Assembly (NCBI RefSeq): GCF_001730365.1
Contig: NZ_MIKB01000001.1
Location: 1-64,000, forward strand
Direction: 5' to 3'
Length of the DNA stretch: 64,000 nucleotides
Source of the DNA: Enterococcus quebecensis
GTDB taxonomy: Bacteria > Bacillota > Bacilli > Lactobacillales > Enterococcaceae
Positions within the stretch are counted from its first letter, which is position 1. Each line of letters starts with the position of its first letter. Shown piece after piece: positions 7,828 through 20,291 of the stretch. Both the position numbers and the translations under genes were made by a program. The notes beneath the pieces are model-generated. The model had not been told where the DNA came from. It ran no database searches and worked only from the letters and a program-made list of their open reading frames with translations.

Positions 7828-9624
7828 TTAAAACTCTTTTTTTGAGTCAAGTTCCTGATGTAGATGGTCATACACATTTTTGGCAACATTTTTCGGCAAT
7901 CCAGAAGCATTCAATTCTTCTACGGATGCAGCGGTAATGTTTTTTAACGATTTAAACTGTTTCAATAACTCTTTTTTACGTTTTGGCCCCAACCCTTCTA
8001 TGTCATCTAAGCGTGAAGAAAAGCTGTTTTTACTTCTTAATTGTCGATGGAATGTAATCGCAAAACGATGAACTTCATCTTGAATGCGTTGCAATAAAAA
8101 AAATTCTTGTGAATTCCGTTCTAAAGGAACGATATCTAAATTAGAACCAAAAAGAAGTTCGCTTGTTTTATGTTTGTCATTTTTAGCTAGACCTGCAATT
8201 GGAATATCTAAGCCTAATTGATTATCTAAAACCTCTTTGGCGGCATCAACTTGACCTTTTCCCCCATCAATTACAATCAAATCAGGAAATGGTAAATTTT
8301 CTTTTAAGACACGTGAATAGCGTCGATAAATAACTTCTCGCATCGAAGCGTAATCATCTGGTCCTTTTACCGTTTTTATTTTATATTTACGGTATTCTTT
8401 TTTGTCTGGTCGTCCATCAACGAAAACCACCATCGCTGAAACCGGGTCGGTTCCCATAATGTTTGAGTTATCAAAAGCCTCAATTCTTACAGGAGCTGGA
8501 ATATTCATAGCATTCCCTAATTTTTCAACAGCTCCAATCGTTCGTTCTTGTTTGCGTACAATTAAATCAAATTTTTCTTGCAAAGCAACTGTCGCATTTT
8601 TTTCGGCTAATTTGACTAATTTCTTTTTTTCTCCTCTTTGAGGTTGTAGTACTTTTGTTGCCAACATGGCTTCCACACTTGCAATGTCGATATTGTCAGG
8701 AATCAAGACTTCTTTTGGAATAAAGTGTTCGTTTTCCTGATAAAATTGTCCCATAAATGTTAAAAAGTCTTCTTCCTCCTCATTATAAAACGGAAAAATA
8801 GAGACATCACGCTCAATCAATTTTCCTTGACGAACGAAGAATACTTGAACACACATCCAACCTTTGTCAACTGCATAACCAAAAACATCACGGTCAACTA
8901 AATCAGCATTGGTCATTTTTTGGCGAGTCATCACAGTTTCAATTGCTTTGATTTGATCACGATATTCAGCTGCTTTTTCGAACTCCATCTCTTGTGCAGC
9001 CGCATTCATTTTTTTCTGTAATTCTTCTTGGATTAATGGATGTCCGCCATTTAAGAAACGCTTGATTTCTCCAACCATTTCTGTATACGTTGATTTTGGG
9101 ATATCAAATACGCACGGTGCTAAACATTGTCCCATATGGTAATACAAGCACACTTCTTTAGGTAAAACTCGACATTTTCTTAATGGAAATAACCGATCAA
9201 GCAATCGCTTGGTTTCATTTGCTGCACCAACATCTGGATAAGGTCCGAAGTATAGAGCTTTATCCTTTGAGACTTTTCGAGTGATCAATAAACGAGGATA
9301 ATCTTCATTTGTAATTTTAATAAAAGGATAACTCTTATCATCTTTCAACATGATGTTATACTTGGGATCATTTTTGTGGATCAAATTTATTTCTAGAAGT
9401 AATGCCTCAATATTTGATTCCGTCACAATATATTCAAAATCCTCGATTTCGCTGACAAGACGCTCTGTTTTTGTATCATGACTGCCAGTAAAATAAGAAC
9501 GTACACGATTTTTTAAGACTTTAGCTTTCCCGACGTAAATAATGGTACCATTTTTGTCTTTCATTAAGTAACAACCTGGTTGGTCAGGAAGCAATGCTAA
9601 TTTATTTTTGATTTTTTCGTTCAT
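7828..9624 (-). CDS. uvrC: Excinuclease ABC subunit C
   Basis: UvrC makes both incisions around a DNA lesion in nucleotide excision repair, acting in the UvrB-DNA complex. The 598-residue length is normal. The GIY-YIG nuclease (about 13-95) begins with [19 protein letters not shown] Cys cluster follows near 148-170, and the UVR motif that contacts UvrB is around 200-235. The RNase H-like 5' nuclease domain runs from about 370 and includes FDNSNIMG and VIDGGKGQ. Tandem helix-hairpin-helix motifs close the protein (about 540-595, [14 protein letters not shown]). It is the last gene of the zapA-cvpA-mutS2-trxA-uvrC run. Confidence 0.98.
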   Translation of the reverse strand: MNEKIKNKLALLPDQPGCYLMKDKNGTIIYVGKAKVLKNRVRSYFTGSHDTKTERLVSEIEDFEYIVTESNIEALLLEINLIHKNDPKYNIMLKDDKSYPFIKITNEDYPRLLITRKVSKDKALYFGPYPDVGAANETKRLLDRLFPLRKCRVLPKEVCLYYHMGQCLAPCVFDIPKSTYTEMVGEIKRFLNGGHPLIQEELQKKMNAAAQEMEFEKAAEYRDQIKAIETVMTRQKMTNADLVDRDVFGYAVDKGWMCVQVFFVRQGKLIERDVSIFPFYNEEEEDFLTFMGQFYQENEHFIPKEVLIPDNIDIASVEAMLATKVLQPQRGEKKKLVKLAEKNATVALQEKFDLIVRKQERTIGAVEKLGNAMNIPAPVRIEAFDNSNIMGTDPVSAMVVFVDGRPDKKEYRKYKIKTVKGPDDYASMREVIYRRYSRVLKENLPFPDLIVIDGGKGQVDAAKEVLDNQLGLDIPIAGLAKNDKHKTSELLFGSNLDIVPLERNSQEFFLLQRIQDEVHRFAITFHRQLRSKNSFSSRLDDIEGLGPKRKKELLKQFKSLKNITAASVEELNASGLPKNVAKNVYDHLHQELDSKKEF

Positions 9625-9691
9625 AATACTTCCCTTCTTTTTTCTTGATAAATTATATTATACCATTTCATCTAGATTTAGACATAAAAAA

Positions 9692-9716
9692 TAGGATGAA
9701 GAATATCTCCATCCTA
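9692..9716 (-). terminator. Terminator after trxA
   Basis: The stem TAGGATG/CATCCTA lies right after the trxA stop and is followed on the minus strand by a T-run. It implies that uvrC is at least partly transcribed separately from trxA. Confidence 0.75.
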
Positions 9717-9726
9717 AGAATTAATT

Positions 9727-10041
9727 CTACAGATATTTGTCGATCATTGCACGTAATTGTTCTTTTGACTGAACGCCTACTGCTTTTTCTACAACTTCTC
9801 CGTCTTTTTTCAAAAGTAATGTTGGAATACTCATGATTCCAAATGAAGCAGGTGTTTCTGGATTTTCATCTACATCCATTTTTGCGATTTTCAATTCGCT
9901 CTCATCATATTCTTCACTTAATTGTTCTAAAATTGGCGCCTGCATACGACAAGGACCACACCATGTAGCCCAAAAATCGATTAAAACAAGACCACTGTCT
10001 GTTTCGGCTGAAAATTCTTTATCTGTAATTACTTGTGTCAT
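9727..10041 (-). CDS. trxA: Thioredoxin
   Basis: This 104-residue cytoplasmic thioredoxin reduces protein disulfides. It has the canonical active site WCGPC with Cys28 and Cys31, and the cis-proline segment SIPTLLL near residue 74. It starts at the ATG at 10041 behind a GGAGG site. It lies between mutS2 and uvrC, with its own -10 upstream and a terminator downstream. Confidence 0.98.
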   Translation of the reverse strand: MTQVITDKEFSAETDSGLVLIDFWATWCGPCRMQAPILEQLSEEYDESELKIAKMDVDENPETPASFGIMSIPTLLLKKDGEVVEKAVGVQSKEQLRAMIDKYL

Positions 10042-10076
10042 ATTAAAAAACCTCCTACTCTTTTATATCTAAAACG

Positions 10077-10082
10077 ATTATA
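10077..10082 (-). promoter_or_regulatory. Extended -10 promoter of trxA
   Basis: TGATATAAT on the minus strand is an extended -10 box about 36 bases upstream of the trxA start. No clear -35 is present. Confidence 0.45.
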
Positions 10083-10132
10083 TCACTCGTTTGATTGTTC
10101 GACTAGTTTTCTGCTTACTAAAGGTAAGCGAA

Positions 10133-12499
10133 CTATTTAAATTTAACAATTGTTGCTCCATTACCACCCTGATTCCCTGGGGCGAATTCAAAACTGCTAA
10201 CACTTCGATGATTTTTTAAATAATCTGTAATACCAGTACGTAATGCCCCGGTCCCTTTACCATGAACAATCGTGACTTGAGGATATCCCGCTAAAATAGC
10301 GGCATCTAAATATTGATCTACCTCTGCCAACGCCTCTTCGTAACGTTTTCCTCGCAAATCTAATTGATTTGCTACGTGGCTCACTTCACTTGAACGAACA
10401 GCTGTCACTCTTTGTTTGGGCTCTTTTTCTGGAGCTACAGGTGTCATATCACCTTCGTCAACAGACATTTTTAAAATGCCCAACTGAACTTGCCATTCAT
10501 GATCTCCTGACTTACGAATCAGCGTTCCACGCTGTCCATAAGTATTCACGATGACTTCGTCTCCTATTTTTAATTTCTTTTGTTCTTTTGCCTTTTTCAA
10601 AACTTTATTTTTTTCCAACTTCGCTTCTTCTTGATGTAAATTAGAAAGTTTGGATTTCGCATCAATCAATTGATGTTCTTTTATCCCACCTTGATTAACT
10701 CCGCTAAGCTGCATTTTGCGAATATCAGAAATAATCCCACTTGCTTCTTCTTCTGCTTGAGAAACTAACTCATTGGCTTTTTTACGAGCTTTTGACATTT
10801 CTTTTTCACGTTCATCGAAAAAGTAAGTGTAGGCTTCTTTTAACTCGTTATGCAGTCGTTGCGATTCATCTACATAATGACGTACTTCTAAATATTCAGT
10901 TTCTGCCATTTTACGACGATTTTCCAAATCAGCGATCATTTCATTTAAATCTTGGCTTTCGCCGTCCATAATGTGTTTTGCTTCATCAATAATCGTTGTG
11001 TCTAAACCAAGACGTTTTGAAATTTCAAAAGCGTTACTGCGTCCAGGAACACCAATCAATAAGCGATAGGTTGGACTCAACGTATCCACGTCAAATTCCA
11101 TACTAGCATTAATTGTACCTGAACGATTATACCCATAAACTTTCAGCTCTGGGTAATGGGTTGTAGCCATCACATAAGCACTTTTACTTCCTAAGGCATC
11201 TAAAATGGAAATAGCTAGTGCTGCACCCTCTTGAGGATCCGTCCCAGCGCCTAATTCATCGAATAATACTAAGCTATGATTATCGACTTTATTTAATACA
11301 TCCACAATATTCGTCATATGAGAAGAAAATGTACTTAGGCTTTGTTCGATTGATTGTTCATCGCCAATATCTGCAAAAACTTCATCGAAAATCCCCATTC
11401 TACTTTCTTCACCCGCTGGAATTGGCAACCCTGATTGTCCCATTAATTGAAGAAGACCTAGCGTTTTCAATGTTATTGTCTTACCACCTGTATTTGGTCC
11501 AGTAATAACAATTGCTTGATACTCTTTTCCGATCATGATATCGTTTGGAACAGCCTTTTCTTGATCCAACAATGGATGTCTTGCTTGCTTGAAATAGATA
11601 TGATTCTCTTCATTGATTTCAGGAACTACAGCTTTCAATTCTTTACCAAAACGGGCTTTGGCATTTATAAAGTCCAATTTTCCGATCACATATGCATTGT
11701 GCATAATGTCGTTTCGATGAGGAACTAATTCGGCAGATAATTCGGATAAAATCCGCTCAATTTCATTACGTTCTGCAATCTGATGCTGACGTAAGCGGTT
11801 ATTCAGTTCAACAATTTGTTTCGGTTCAATAAATAAAGTTTGACCTGATGCGCTTTGGTCGTGTACTACACCGCCAAAAACACTTTTATACTCTTGTTTA
11901 ACTGGAATAACATAACGTTCGTTTCTCATTGTCACAATTGCATCACTTAGATATTTTGCATTCTTGCCTCTAACAATACTATCTAGTTGTTCCCTGATCG
12001 TCTGCTCACTTCTGCGGATATTATTTCGAATAATTTTTAATTCTGTGGATGCTTCGTCAGTCACCCGACCATCTTCATCAATCGACTCTTTCAGACGATG
12101 GTTCAATTCAGGTAAAACAATCAATTGTTCCGCCCAAGAATATAGTCTTAACAATTCAATCTCACTGTCTTGTAAATCATTAAAAAAGCGAATGATTTCA
12201 GAAGTCGTTGACAATACTCGCCCTACTTGTGCCAGTTCAATACCATTTAAATCTGCACCAATTTCGATTCGTTTCATATGAGGACGAATATTCTCCACTT
12301 TAGGAATCGGGATGCCTCCACGTAAACGTTGAATTTTTAATCCGTCTTCTGTTTCCTTCAACCAAGCATGAATTGTTGCTGCATCATTTATAGGAACCAA
12401 ATGTTCAACTTCTTCTAGCCCTTGAGCTGTAACAAGATGTTGAGAAATTAACTGTTTGACTTTGTCAAAACCTAGTGTCGTTAAAATTCGTGTGTTCAT
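10133..12499 (-). CDS. mutS2: Endonuclease MutS2
   Basis: The 788-residue MutS2 acts on branched DNA and, in Bacillus, on collided ribosomes. The N-terminal helical clamp region spans about 1-290. The ATPase follows with Walker A GPNTGGKT (334-341) and Walker B SLVLFDELGAGTDP. A long coiled-coil stretch covers about 495-620, and a C-terminal Smr nuclease domain starts near residue 712 (LDLRGKRYEEA, HGKGTGALR). The mismatch-binding domain of MutS is absent, as in the family. The ATG at 12499 follows AAGGTG; the upstream ATG at 12559 in the same frame would put the ribosome binding site inside the gene and was rejected. Confidence 0.97.
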   Translation of the reverse strand: MNTRILTTLGFDKVKQLISQHLVTAQGLEEVEHLVPINDAATIHAWLKETEDGLKIQRLRGGIPIPKVENIRPHMKRIEIGADLNGIELAQVGRVLSTTSEIIRFFNDLQDSEIELLRLYSWAEQLIVLPELNHRLKESIDEDGRVTDEASTELKIIRNNIRRSEQTIREQLDSIVRGKNAKYLSDAIVTMRNERYVIPVKQEYKSVFGGVVHDQSASGQTLFIEPKQIVELNNRLRQHQIAERNEIERILSELSAELVPHRNDIMHNAYVIGKLDFINAKARFGKELKAVVPEINEENHIYFKQARHPLLDQEKAVPNDIMIGKEYQAIVITGPNTGGKTITLKTLGLLQLMGQSGLPIPAGEESRMGIFDEVFADIGDEQSIEQSLSTFSSHMTNIVDVLNKVDNHSLVLFDELGAGTDPQEGAALAISILDALGSKSAYVMATTHYPELKVYGYNRSGTINASMEFDVDTLSPTYRLLIGVPGRSNAFEISKRLGLDTTIIDEAKHIMDGESQDLNEMIADLENRRKMAETEYLEVRHYVDESQRLHNELKEAYTYFFDEREKEMSKARKKANELVSQAEEEASGIISDIRKMQLSGVNQGGIKEHQLIDAKSKLSNLHQEEAKLEKNKVLKKAKEQKKLKIGDEVIVNTYGQRGTLIRKSGDHEWQVQLGILKMSVDEGDMTPVAPEKEPKQRVTAVRSSEVSHVANQLDLRGKRYEEALAEVDQYLDAAILAGYPQVTIVHGKGTGALRTGITDYLKNHRSVSSFEFAPGNQGGNGATIVKFK

Positions 12500-12591
12500 T
12501 TTTTCACCTTCTGTTCTTTTCAAACTTAGACATAGCTTTTCTAAAATACAATGTTTCAATTATTTTAGACAGCTAATTGTCAATTAAGCCT

Positions 12592-13140
12592 TTATTTGAT
12601 CATCTGTTCAATCCACATATGATAGATTTGCTTTGAAAAAAGCGGTGTATCTTTTACGATAAACCTAGCTAGTCCACTATTTTTAAACTGGTTTTGAACA
12701 GCGTCAACAGGCAACATTGATAACATGCTTAACACTAAAAATACACCAATGTAAATAACTAGTACACTTATTAAACCTCCAGCTAATCCGTTGGCTTGTT
12801 TTAAAACTGGAATAAAAACTAATCCGTGAGCAAAAATTGCTAAGAAGCGTACAACTAGCCAACCAGCTACTAATATAAGTAGAAAAGCTACCGCACCATA
12901 AAATGCCTGATCCAAATCTAGTGTTAATTCTTGGTTGAAAAAAACTAATTTTGTATCTGCTGTTGGTGAAGGATATGGGATGTACAATTCTAAATGAGAG
13001 GCCAAGCTCTTATAATACGTTTTCGCCACTAAATAAGAACAAAGATAACCGAATGTATATATAATCTGCAGAACTAATCCGCGTTTAGCTCCTGTGTAAA
13101 ATCCAATGGCTAATAGTAGTAAAATGAGTAATGTTAGCAT
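12592..13140 (-). CDS. cvpA: CvpA family inner membrane protein
   Basis: This 182-residue protein has four hydrophobic segments (about 1-17, 25-45, 80-105 and 118-145), matching CvpA, the colicin V production protein family. The family role in Gram-positives is poorly defined; it is linked to envelope and division. It begins at the ATG at 13140 and lies 17 bases after zapA, followed by mutS2, an arrangement common in Firmicutes. Confidence 0.88.
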   Translation of the reverse strand: MLTLLILLLLAIGFYTGAKRGLVLQIIYTFGYLCSYLVAKTYYKSLASHLELYIPYPSPTADTKLVFFNQELTLDLDQAFYGAVAFLLILVAGWLVVRFLAIFAHGLVFIPVLKQANGLAGGLISVLVIYIGVFLVLSMLSMLPVDAVQNQFKNSGLARFIVKDTPLFSKQIYHMWIEQMIK

Positions 13141-13157
13141 CCTGTCATCCTCTCAAA

Positions 13158-13601
13158 TTATTGATCTTGAGTGCTTTTGTTTTGAATCTGTTGTTTACGA
13201 TTTTCATTTAAAATTTGTTGTGCTTCCATATGATTATGGATTTCAACGTCTTCTTGACCATTGTTTTTCAGCACAACTCTCGCTTCTTCTTCGATTGCTT
13301 CGATACGCTTGATACGATTTTCAAGTTCTGCTAATCTAATTGTTCTCTTTTTTAACTCAGCCACTTCTTGTTCCAGATTAAGTGCTTTTTCTTGTTTTTT
13401 TAATTGATCAGAAATTGCATTGATCGCTAACAAAACAGATGCTTGCTCATCGTTCGTTTGTGGTGAGATATGCTTAATTTCCGCTAATTGTTCATTGACT
13501 AACCTTGTTACTAAATCCATATGCTGTTTACTTTCTTGCCCGATAATCGTATATGTGTGATCGGCAATCACAGCTTTATATCTTGTTTTTTCTTTGACCA
13601 T
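13158..13601 (-). CDS. zapA: Cell division protein ZapA
   Basis: ZapA bundles FtsZ filaments at midcell. The N-terminal half (about 1-85) carries the ZapA fold with the segment YKAVIADHTYTIIGQES and a coiled coil from about residue 70 to 110. At 147 residues it is longer than the usual 85-110: the last 40-50 residues form a charged Asn/Gln-rich tail. It is the first gene of the zapA-cvpA-mutS2 run and starts at the ATG at 13601 behind GGAGGG. Confidence 0.9.
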   Translation of the reverse strand: MVKEKTRYKAVIADHTYTIIGQESKQHMDLVTRLVNEQLAEIKHISPQTNDEQASVLLAINAISDQLKKQEKALNLEQEVAELKKRTIRLAELENRIKRIEAIEEEARVVLKNNGQEDVEIHNHMEAQQILNENRKQQIQNKSTQDQ

Positions 13602-13684
13602 GATCGTGTTCCCTCCTGTAGTGATCCATTACATGCTATTGTACCATGAAAATCGTCCATGTGTTCTCTAATAAACCCTTTCTT

Positions 13685-13690
13685 ATTATA
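13685..13690 (-). promoter_or_regulatory. Candidate -10 box upstream of zapA
   Basis: A perfect TATAAT is read on the minus strand in the gap between polC and zapA. The -35 at 17 bases is poor (TTTAAT). A second, extended-like TGGTACAAT is closer to the gene near 13641-13650, so the exact start is open. Confidence 0.35.
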
Positions 13691-13807
13691 TGCTACAAAA
13701 CAGAAAAATTAAAGGTTTACTGTTATTATTACAACCTTCATTCACTTTTTTCCTTATTTATTACAAAATTTGAAGTGTAAATACTGGGGATTCTTTGAAA
13801 ATAAAGC

Positions 13808-13847
13808 GAAATCCACAAAAATTTTAAAATCAATTTTCGTGGATTTC
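13808..13847 (-). terminator. Terminator of polC
   Basis: GAAATCCACRAAAATT and its complement form a stem of about 16 bp with one mismatch, about 35 bases after the polC stop. The following bases on the minus strand are T-rich but broken by G and A. Confidence 0.7.
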
Positions 13848-13881
13848 TTTTTATAACTTGAGATCAATCGCCTCTGACTTT

Positions 13882-16800
13882 TTATAACATGTCAAATAAT
13901 GATAATTGGTTTTCATCTGGTAAATCTTTCAGCACACCATTTTCATTCATATACTCGATTAAAGTTTTAGAAACTTTTCCTCGACTTGCAAGATCTTCCT
14001 TAGATAAGAAGGGTTGTTCTCTTGCATCAACTATTGATTTTGCAACGTTGAGACCCAAACTAGGGACAGCTCTGAACGGTGCAATCAGGGTATCTCCATC
14101 AATCACGAAATTTTCCGCGTCTGATTTATATAAGTCGATCATGCCAAATTTAAAACCTCGTTCAATCATTTCGTTAGCAAGTTCTAAAACAGTCAATAGA
14201 TTTTTCTCTTTCGTAGATGCTTCTAATCCTTTATCTTGAATCTCTTTCATTCGAGCTTTTACTGCTTCTTTTCCTTGTGACATGGCAACTAAATCAAAAT
14301 CGTCTGCACGTACAGAAAAATAAGCACAGTAGTAAAGAATTGGGAAATACACTTTAAAGTACGCCACCCGTAAAGCCATTAGAACATAAGCTGCTGCATG
14401 GGCTTTTGGAAACATGTATTTAATTTTTGAACAAGAATCAATATACCAGTCTGGCACATTATTTTCTTTCATAGCCGTTAAATATTCTTCCCTTAATTCA
14501 TCAGGAATTTTATTCCATAAACCTTTACGCACTGTTTCCATAATCTTAAATGCCATCCCACTGTCTAATCCTGAGTGAATCAGATAAACCATGATATCAT
14601 CACGACAGCCGATAACCTCTGCTAAGGTTGCTTCACCTCTACGAATCAATTCTTCAGCATTCCCTAACCAAACATCCGTACCATGAGAAAGTCCAGAGAT
14701 TTGTAGTAACTCCGCAAAAGTTGATGGATGTGTTTCTTCCAGCATTCCTCGTACAAAACGAGTACCGAATTCTGGAATCCCCAATGTGCCTGTTTTAGAG
14801 TAAATTTGTTCGGGAGTCACACCTAATACTTCAGGTCCCGCGAAAATCCGCATCATTTCAGGATCGTCAGTTGGAATCGTTTTAGGATCAATTCCAGATA
14901 GATCCTGCAGCATACGAATAACAGTAGGATCATCGTGTCCCAGAATATCGAGTTTTAAAATATTATCATGAATGGAATGGAAATCAAAGTGAGTCGTTTT
15001 CCATTCAGAATTTTGATCATCTGCCGGATATTGAATCGGCGTAAAATCATACACATCCATATAATCCGGAATAACAATAATTCCCCCTGGATGTTGTCCA
15101 GTTGTTCGTTTTACACCTGTAGAGCCTTTAGCTAAGCGATCAATTTCAGCTCCTCTAAAGTGTAGATTGTGATCACGTTCATAACCTTTCACGAATCCAT
15201 AAGCTGTTTTATCCGCAACTGTACCGATCGTTCCAGCTCGATAAACGTATTCTTCTCCGAACAAAACTTTAGTATAATTATGGGCTTCTGCTTGATAATC
15301 ACCAGAAAAGTTCAAATCAATATCGGGAACTTTATCTCCGTGGAAGCCTAGGAAAGTTTCAAACGGAATATCATGACCATCTTTAAACAAACGTTGACCG
15401 CAGTTGGGACAATTTTTCTCTGGCATGTCAAATCCTGAACCATATGACCCATCTTCGAAAAACTCAGAGTGCTTACAATTGATACAATGATAATGCGGCG
15501 CTAAAGGGTTTACTTCTGTAATACCCGTCATCGTCGCTACAAAGCTTGAGCCCACAGATCCACGGGAACCAACTAAATAACCATCTTCCATACTTTTGTG
15601 CACGAGTTTTTGTGAAATCAGGTAAATAACGGAGAACCCATTTCCGATAATACTATCTAATTCTTTTTTTAATCGTTTTTCAACAATGTCAGGCAATGGA
15701 TCACCGTACAACTCTTTGGCACGAGTATAACTCAAATTTCTGATTTCATCTTCCGAACCTGGAATTTTAGGCGTATATAAATCATCTTTAACTGGTGTAA
15801 TTTCATCACACATATCCGCAACTGCATTAGGATTTTCTACAACCAATCGATGAGCAGTTTCTTCACCCAAAAATTGGAAAGCCGTCAACATTTCGTCGGT
15901 TGTTCTAAAATGAACTTCTGGCAAACTATGGCGATTCAATGGATTTGCACCACCCATAGAACCAACTAAAATTTTGCGATAAATACTGTCTTCTTCATTT
16001 AAATAATGAACATTTCCTGTCGCCACGACCGGTTTCTCTAGCTCATCACCAATCTTGACCAAATTAGTGATAATTTCTTCAAGGTCGGCTTCGCTTTTCA
16101 CTAACTCTTGCTCAATCAACGGCGCATAAACAGCTTTTGGCATTACTTCAATATAATCATAAAATTTCGCCCGATTTTTTGCTTCTTCCACACCTTTTTG
16201 CATCATGGCTTCAAAAATTTCACCATTGGAACAAGCTGATCCGATGATCAGACCTTCCCGCAATTTATTCAATTGAGAACGAGGAATACGAGGAATTCTG
16301 AAAAAGTAATTAACATTGGACATTGAAATCAACTTGAAAAGATTTTTCAAACCAGCTTGTGTCGTTGCTAGTATCGTAGCATGAAATGGTCTGGCTCGTT
16401 TATAAGAATCGCCTTCTCCAATATGCATATTCAATTCATCATGGTAATTCATATTATGATTTTCTTTGGCATCTTTTAAAAAGATCCAACACAAATGTCC
16501 AGTGGATTCAGAATCATAAATTGCTCGGTGATGTTGTTCTAAATTAACACCGAATTTTTTAGATAATGTATTTAATCGATGACTTTTAAATGTCGGATGT
16601 AAATAACGGGACAATTCTAATGTATCAATAACTGGGTTTTCAGCTTCAGGAATATCGTATTTGCCATAACTTGTATTTAAGAACCCCATATCAAACGAAG
16701 CATTGTGCGCTACTAGAATAGTATCTTCTGAAAATTCTCTAAACAAACGAAGAACTTCTTCTTCGGATTTTGATCCTCTGACCATTTCGTCTGTGATCCC

Positions 16801-18234
16801 AGTTAAATTGATTGTTGTTTGAGATAAGGGATGACCCGGGTCAATAAATTGTTCAAAAGTATCAATGATATTTCCTTTATGCATTTTGACAGCAGCCAAC
16901 TCGATAATCGTATCATAAACAGCAGATAATCCAGTTGTTTCCACGTCAAATACTACATAGGTCGCTTCACTTAATTCAATGTGGGCTTCATTATATGCAA
17001 TAGGTACACCGTCATCAACTACATTGGCTTCCACACCATACAAAATTTTCACGCCAGCTTTTTTTCCTGCGCTGTGGGCGTCTGGAAAGCCTTGGGCTCC
17101 GCCATGATCTGTAATGGCAATCGCCTTATGTCCCCATTTCCCTGCTTGAGCCACAAAATCAGCGACATTGTTTGTTGCATCCATCGTACTCATGTTACTG
17201 TGCAGATGAAGCTCTACTCGCTTATCACCTTCTGGTGCATAATCTTTCCGTGGTGCATGTTTTACTTCCATCAAATCTTGACAGTTCATCACTAAATCTC
17301 GCATGAATGTATCTTCTTGAATGCTTCCACGAACTCGTATCCAACTATGTTTTTGGATTGCGTCAAAAATTTGTTCATCTTTTTCGCCATTTGAGAATTT
17401 CTTAACGATAAATGATGAGGTGTAGTCAGTAATCTTTAAAATTAAGATTTTACGTTTAGATCGTAATTCACGTACCTCTACATCAAAAACAAATCCTTCA
17501 ATCGTTACTCGACGTTCTTCTTCTAAAATGTTCTCCATAGGTATGATCGGTTCGTCATTTGGTATATTTCTGCCAAGACGAATTGGCCCTTCAAGTGCAG
17601 GCCCTTGCTGCTGTTGTTGCTTTTTCTTTTGCTCATGTTTAACAAGTGATTCTGCTGCTTGTTGTTGGAAGGCAGCATCTTGTTCTTGTTTACGCTCTTC
17701 GAATAGTGCTAACACGCGTTTGGCCTGTTGTTCGTCCATTTTAGGTTCGATATGAAACTTTTGAAAACCATAATTAATATACAGCTCTTCAATAATTGGT
17801 AAGTACTGTTGTTTTAAATAGGGTATAACTGCTTCATTGTCAACAGGTAGAATTATTTTTTTATCCTCAATAATGGGGGTTTGTGTTTTTATTACGCGTT
17901 GAACCAACGGTGTATCACATTGACTATTTAATAATGCTAGTTGCCAATAGTCCGTTAATTGCTCTTCTGAAAAGTCCGTTTTGTCCGCCGAGATTTTTAC
18001 AGATATCCCTGCAATTTGCTGAAAAGCAAGTTCTAATTGTTGCATGAATGATTGATACAGCATCACAGGTAAAATTTCTGCGAAACCTAAATGAAATTCC
18101 CATAAGCGACTTTGTTGATGAACGACTACTTTGTTGATTCTTCCCTGTTGAATCAGAGGATGCTGACGTTCTTGGTCACTTAACTGAATCTGATCAATCA
18201 ACTTTGCGAATAACTCCTGTGCCTTTTCTGCCAC
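13882..18234 (-). CDS. polC: DNA polymerase III alpha subunit, Gram-positive PolC type
   Basis: PolC is the replicative polymerase of Firmicutes. The 1450-residue protein shows the full domain order. An N-terminal region is followed by an OB fold (about 235-330) and a PHP domain opening with [16 protein letters not shown] DEDDh proofreading exonuclease is inserted in it ([11 protein letters not shown], about 420-590). A zinc-binding Cys set follows (CINC ... CPNC, about 905-935), and then the polymerase palm with PDIDLNFSG. The start is a GTG at 18234 with AGGAGG 8 bases upstream; no ATG is better placed. The gene follows proS after a strong terminator and has its own promoter with a structured leader of about 130 bases. 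Confidence 0.98.
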   Translation of the reverse strand: MAEKAQELFAKLIDQIQLSDQERQHPLIQQGRINKVVVHQQSRLWEFHLGFAEILPVMLYQSFMQQLELAFQQIAGISVKISADKTDFSEEQLTDYWQLALLNSQCDTPLVQRVIKTQTPIIEDKKIILPVDNEAVIPYLKQQYLPIIEELYINYGFQKFHIEPKMDEQQAKRVLALFEERKQEQDAAFQQQAAESLVKHEQKKKQQQQQGPALEGPIRLGRNIPNDEPIIPMENILEEERRVTIEGFVFDVEVRELRSKRKILILKITDYTSSFIVKKFSNGEKDEQIFDAIQKHSWIRVRGSIQEDTFMRDLVMNCQDLMEVKHAPRKDYAPEGDKRVELHLHSNMSTMDATNNVADFVAQAGKWGHKAIAITDHGGAQGFPDAHSAGKKAGVKILYGVEANVVDDGVPIAYNEAHIELSEATYVVFDVETTGLSAVYDTIIELAAVKMHKGNIIDTFEQFIDPGHPLSQTTINLTGITDEMVRGSKSEEEVLRLFREFSEDTILVAHNASFDMGFLNTSYGKYDIPEAENPVIDTLELSRYLHPTFKSHRLNTLSKKFGVNLEQHHRAIYDSESTGHLCWIFLKDAKENHNMNYHDELNMHIGEGDSYKRARPFHATILATTQAGLKNLFKLISMSNVNYFFRIPRIPRSQLNKLREGLIIGSACSNGEIFEAMMQKGVEEAKNRAKFYDYIEVMPKAVYAPLIEQELVKSEADLEEIITNLVKIGDELEKPVVATGNVHYLNEEDSIYRKILVGSMGGANPLNRHSLPEVHFRTTDEMLTAFQFLGEETAHRLVVENPNAVADMCDEITPVKDDLYTPKIPGSEDEIRNLSYTRAKELYGDPLPDIVEKRLKKELDSIIGNGFSVIYLISQKLVHKSMEDGYLVGSRGSVGSSFVATMTGITEVNPLAPHYHCINCKHSEFFEDGSYGSGFDMPEKNCPNCGQRLFKDGHDIPFETFLGFHGDKVPDIDLNFSGDYQAEAHNYTKVLFGEEYVYRAGTIGTVADKTAYGFVKGYERDHNLHFRGAEIDRLAKGSTGVKRTTGQHPGGIIVIPDYMDVYDFTPIQYPADDQNSEWKTTHFDFHSIHDNILKLDILGHDDPTVIRMLQDLSGIDPKTIPTDDPEMMRIFAGPEVLGVTPEQIYSKTGTLGIPEFGTRFVRGMLEETHPSTFAELLQISGLSHGTDVWLGNAEELIRRGEATLAEVIGCRDDIMVYLIHSGLDSGMAFKIMETVRKGLWNKIPDELREEYLTAMKENNVPDWYIDSCSKIKYMFPKAHAAAYVLMALRVAYFKVYFPILYYCAYFSVRADDFDLVAMSQGKEAVKARMKEIQDKGLEASTKEKNLLTVLELANEMIERGFKFGMIDLYKSDAENFVIDGDTLIAPFRAVPSLGLNVAKSIVDAREQPFLSKEDLASRGKVSKTLIEYMNENGVLKDLPDENQLSLFDML

Positions 18235-18240
18235 TAAAAG

Positions 18241-18293
18241 AACCTCCTTATTTTAAAAGCTGAACAGGCTAACCTGCGAAGTTAAATATATAC
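18241..18293 (-). repeat. Leader repeat copy A, upstream of polC
   Basis: Read on the minus strand, a small hairpin (UAAC, 7-base loop UUCGCAG, GUUA; 18270-18284) is followed by the block CAGCTTTTAAAATAAGGAGG that ends in the Shine-Dalgarno of polC. The same two parts recur before glyQ and tsf and, degraded, before the gene ending at 62370. Confidence 0.55.
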
Positions 18294-18327
18294 AAAATCC
18301 AATAGCTTTTTAATTGGACAACTTGAT

Positions 18328-18363
18328 AAGAAAGAGGCCCTTAGACATTCCTGCCAAGTGCCT
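18328..18363 (-). promoter_or_regulatory. Hairpin in the polC leader, possible attenuator
   Basis: Within the first 50 bases of the polC transcript, GAGGC(A)CTT pairs with AAG(G)GCCTC around a GC-rich loop and is followed by TTTCTT. It resembles a weak intrinsic terminator positioned to control read-through into polC. Confidence 0.4.
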
Positions 18364-18374
18364 CGCCACATTTA

Positions 18375-18403
18375 AGTATACTATTTTTTTTGTTGGAATA
18401 CAA
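18375..18403 (-). promoter_or_regulatory. Promoter of polC
   Basis: TTGTAT (18403-18398) and TATACT (18380-18375) on the minus strand are 17 bases apart. This gives polC a transcript independent of proS, consistent with the terminator at 18464-18506. Confidence 0.6.
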
Positions 18404-18463
18404 TGTAAACAAAAAGATCTCTTCTTTATTTTCTTCTCTTTTATCAAGCCAAAACCAACAAGA

Positions 18464-18506
18464 AAATGTCTGCGAAATCTGATAAAGACAGATTCCACAA
18501 ACATTT
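18464..18506 (-). terminator. Terminator of proS
   Basis: The 18-bp arms pair completely in RNA if three G-U pairs are allowed. The hairpin starts five bases after the proS stop. Confidence 0.8.
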
Positions 18507-18510
18507 TTTA

Positions 18511-20262
<1,752 letters not shown>

Positions 20263-20291
20263 TCAAGTGATTCGTCATAAAATCTAATTAT

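Noticed and set aside
7557-7910. Minus-strand reading frame of 117 codons in the uvrC-natA gap
   Set aside because: It begins inside uvrC in another frame, has no ribosome binding site and an unlikely composition dominated by the AT-rich gap.
14239-17755. Several plus-strand reading frames opposite polC
   Set aside because: They are antisense shadows of a highly conserved gene with no ribosome binding sites and no recognisable domains.
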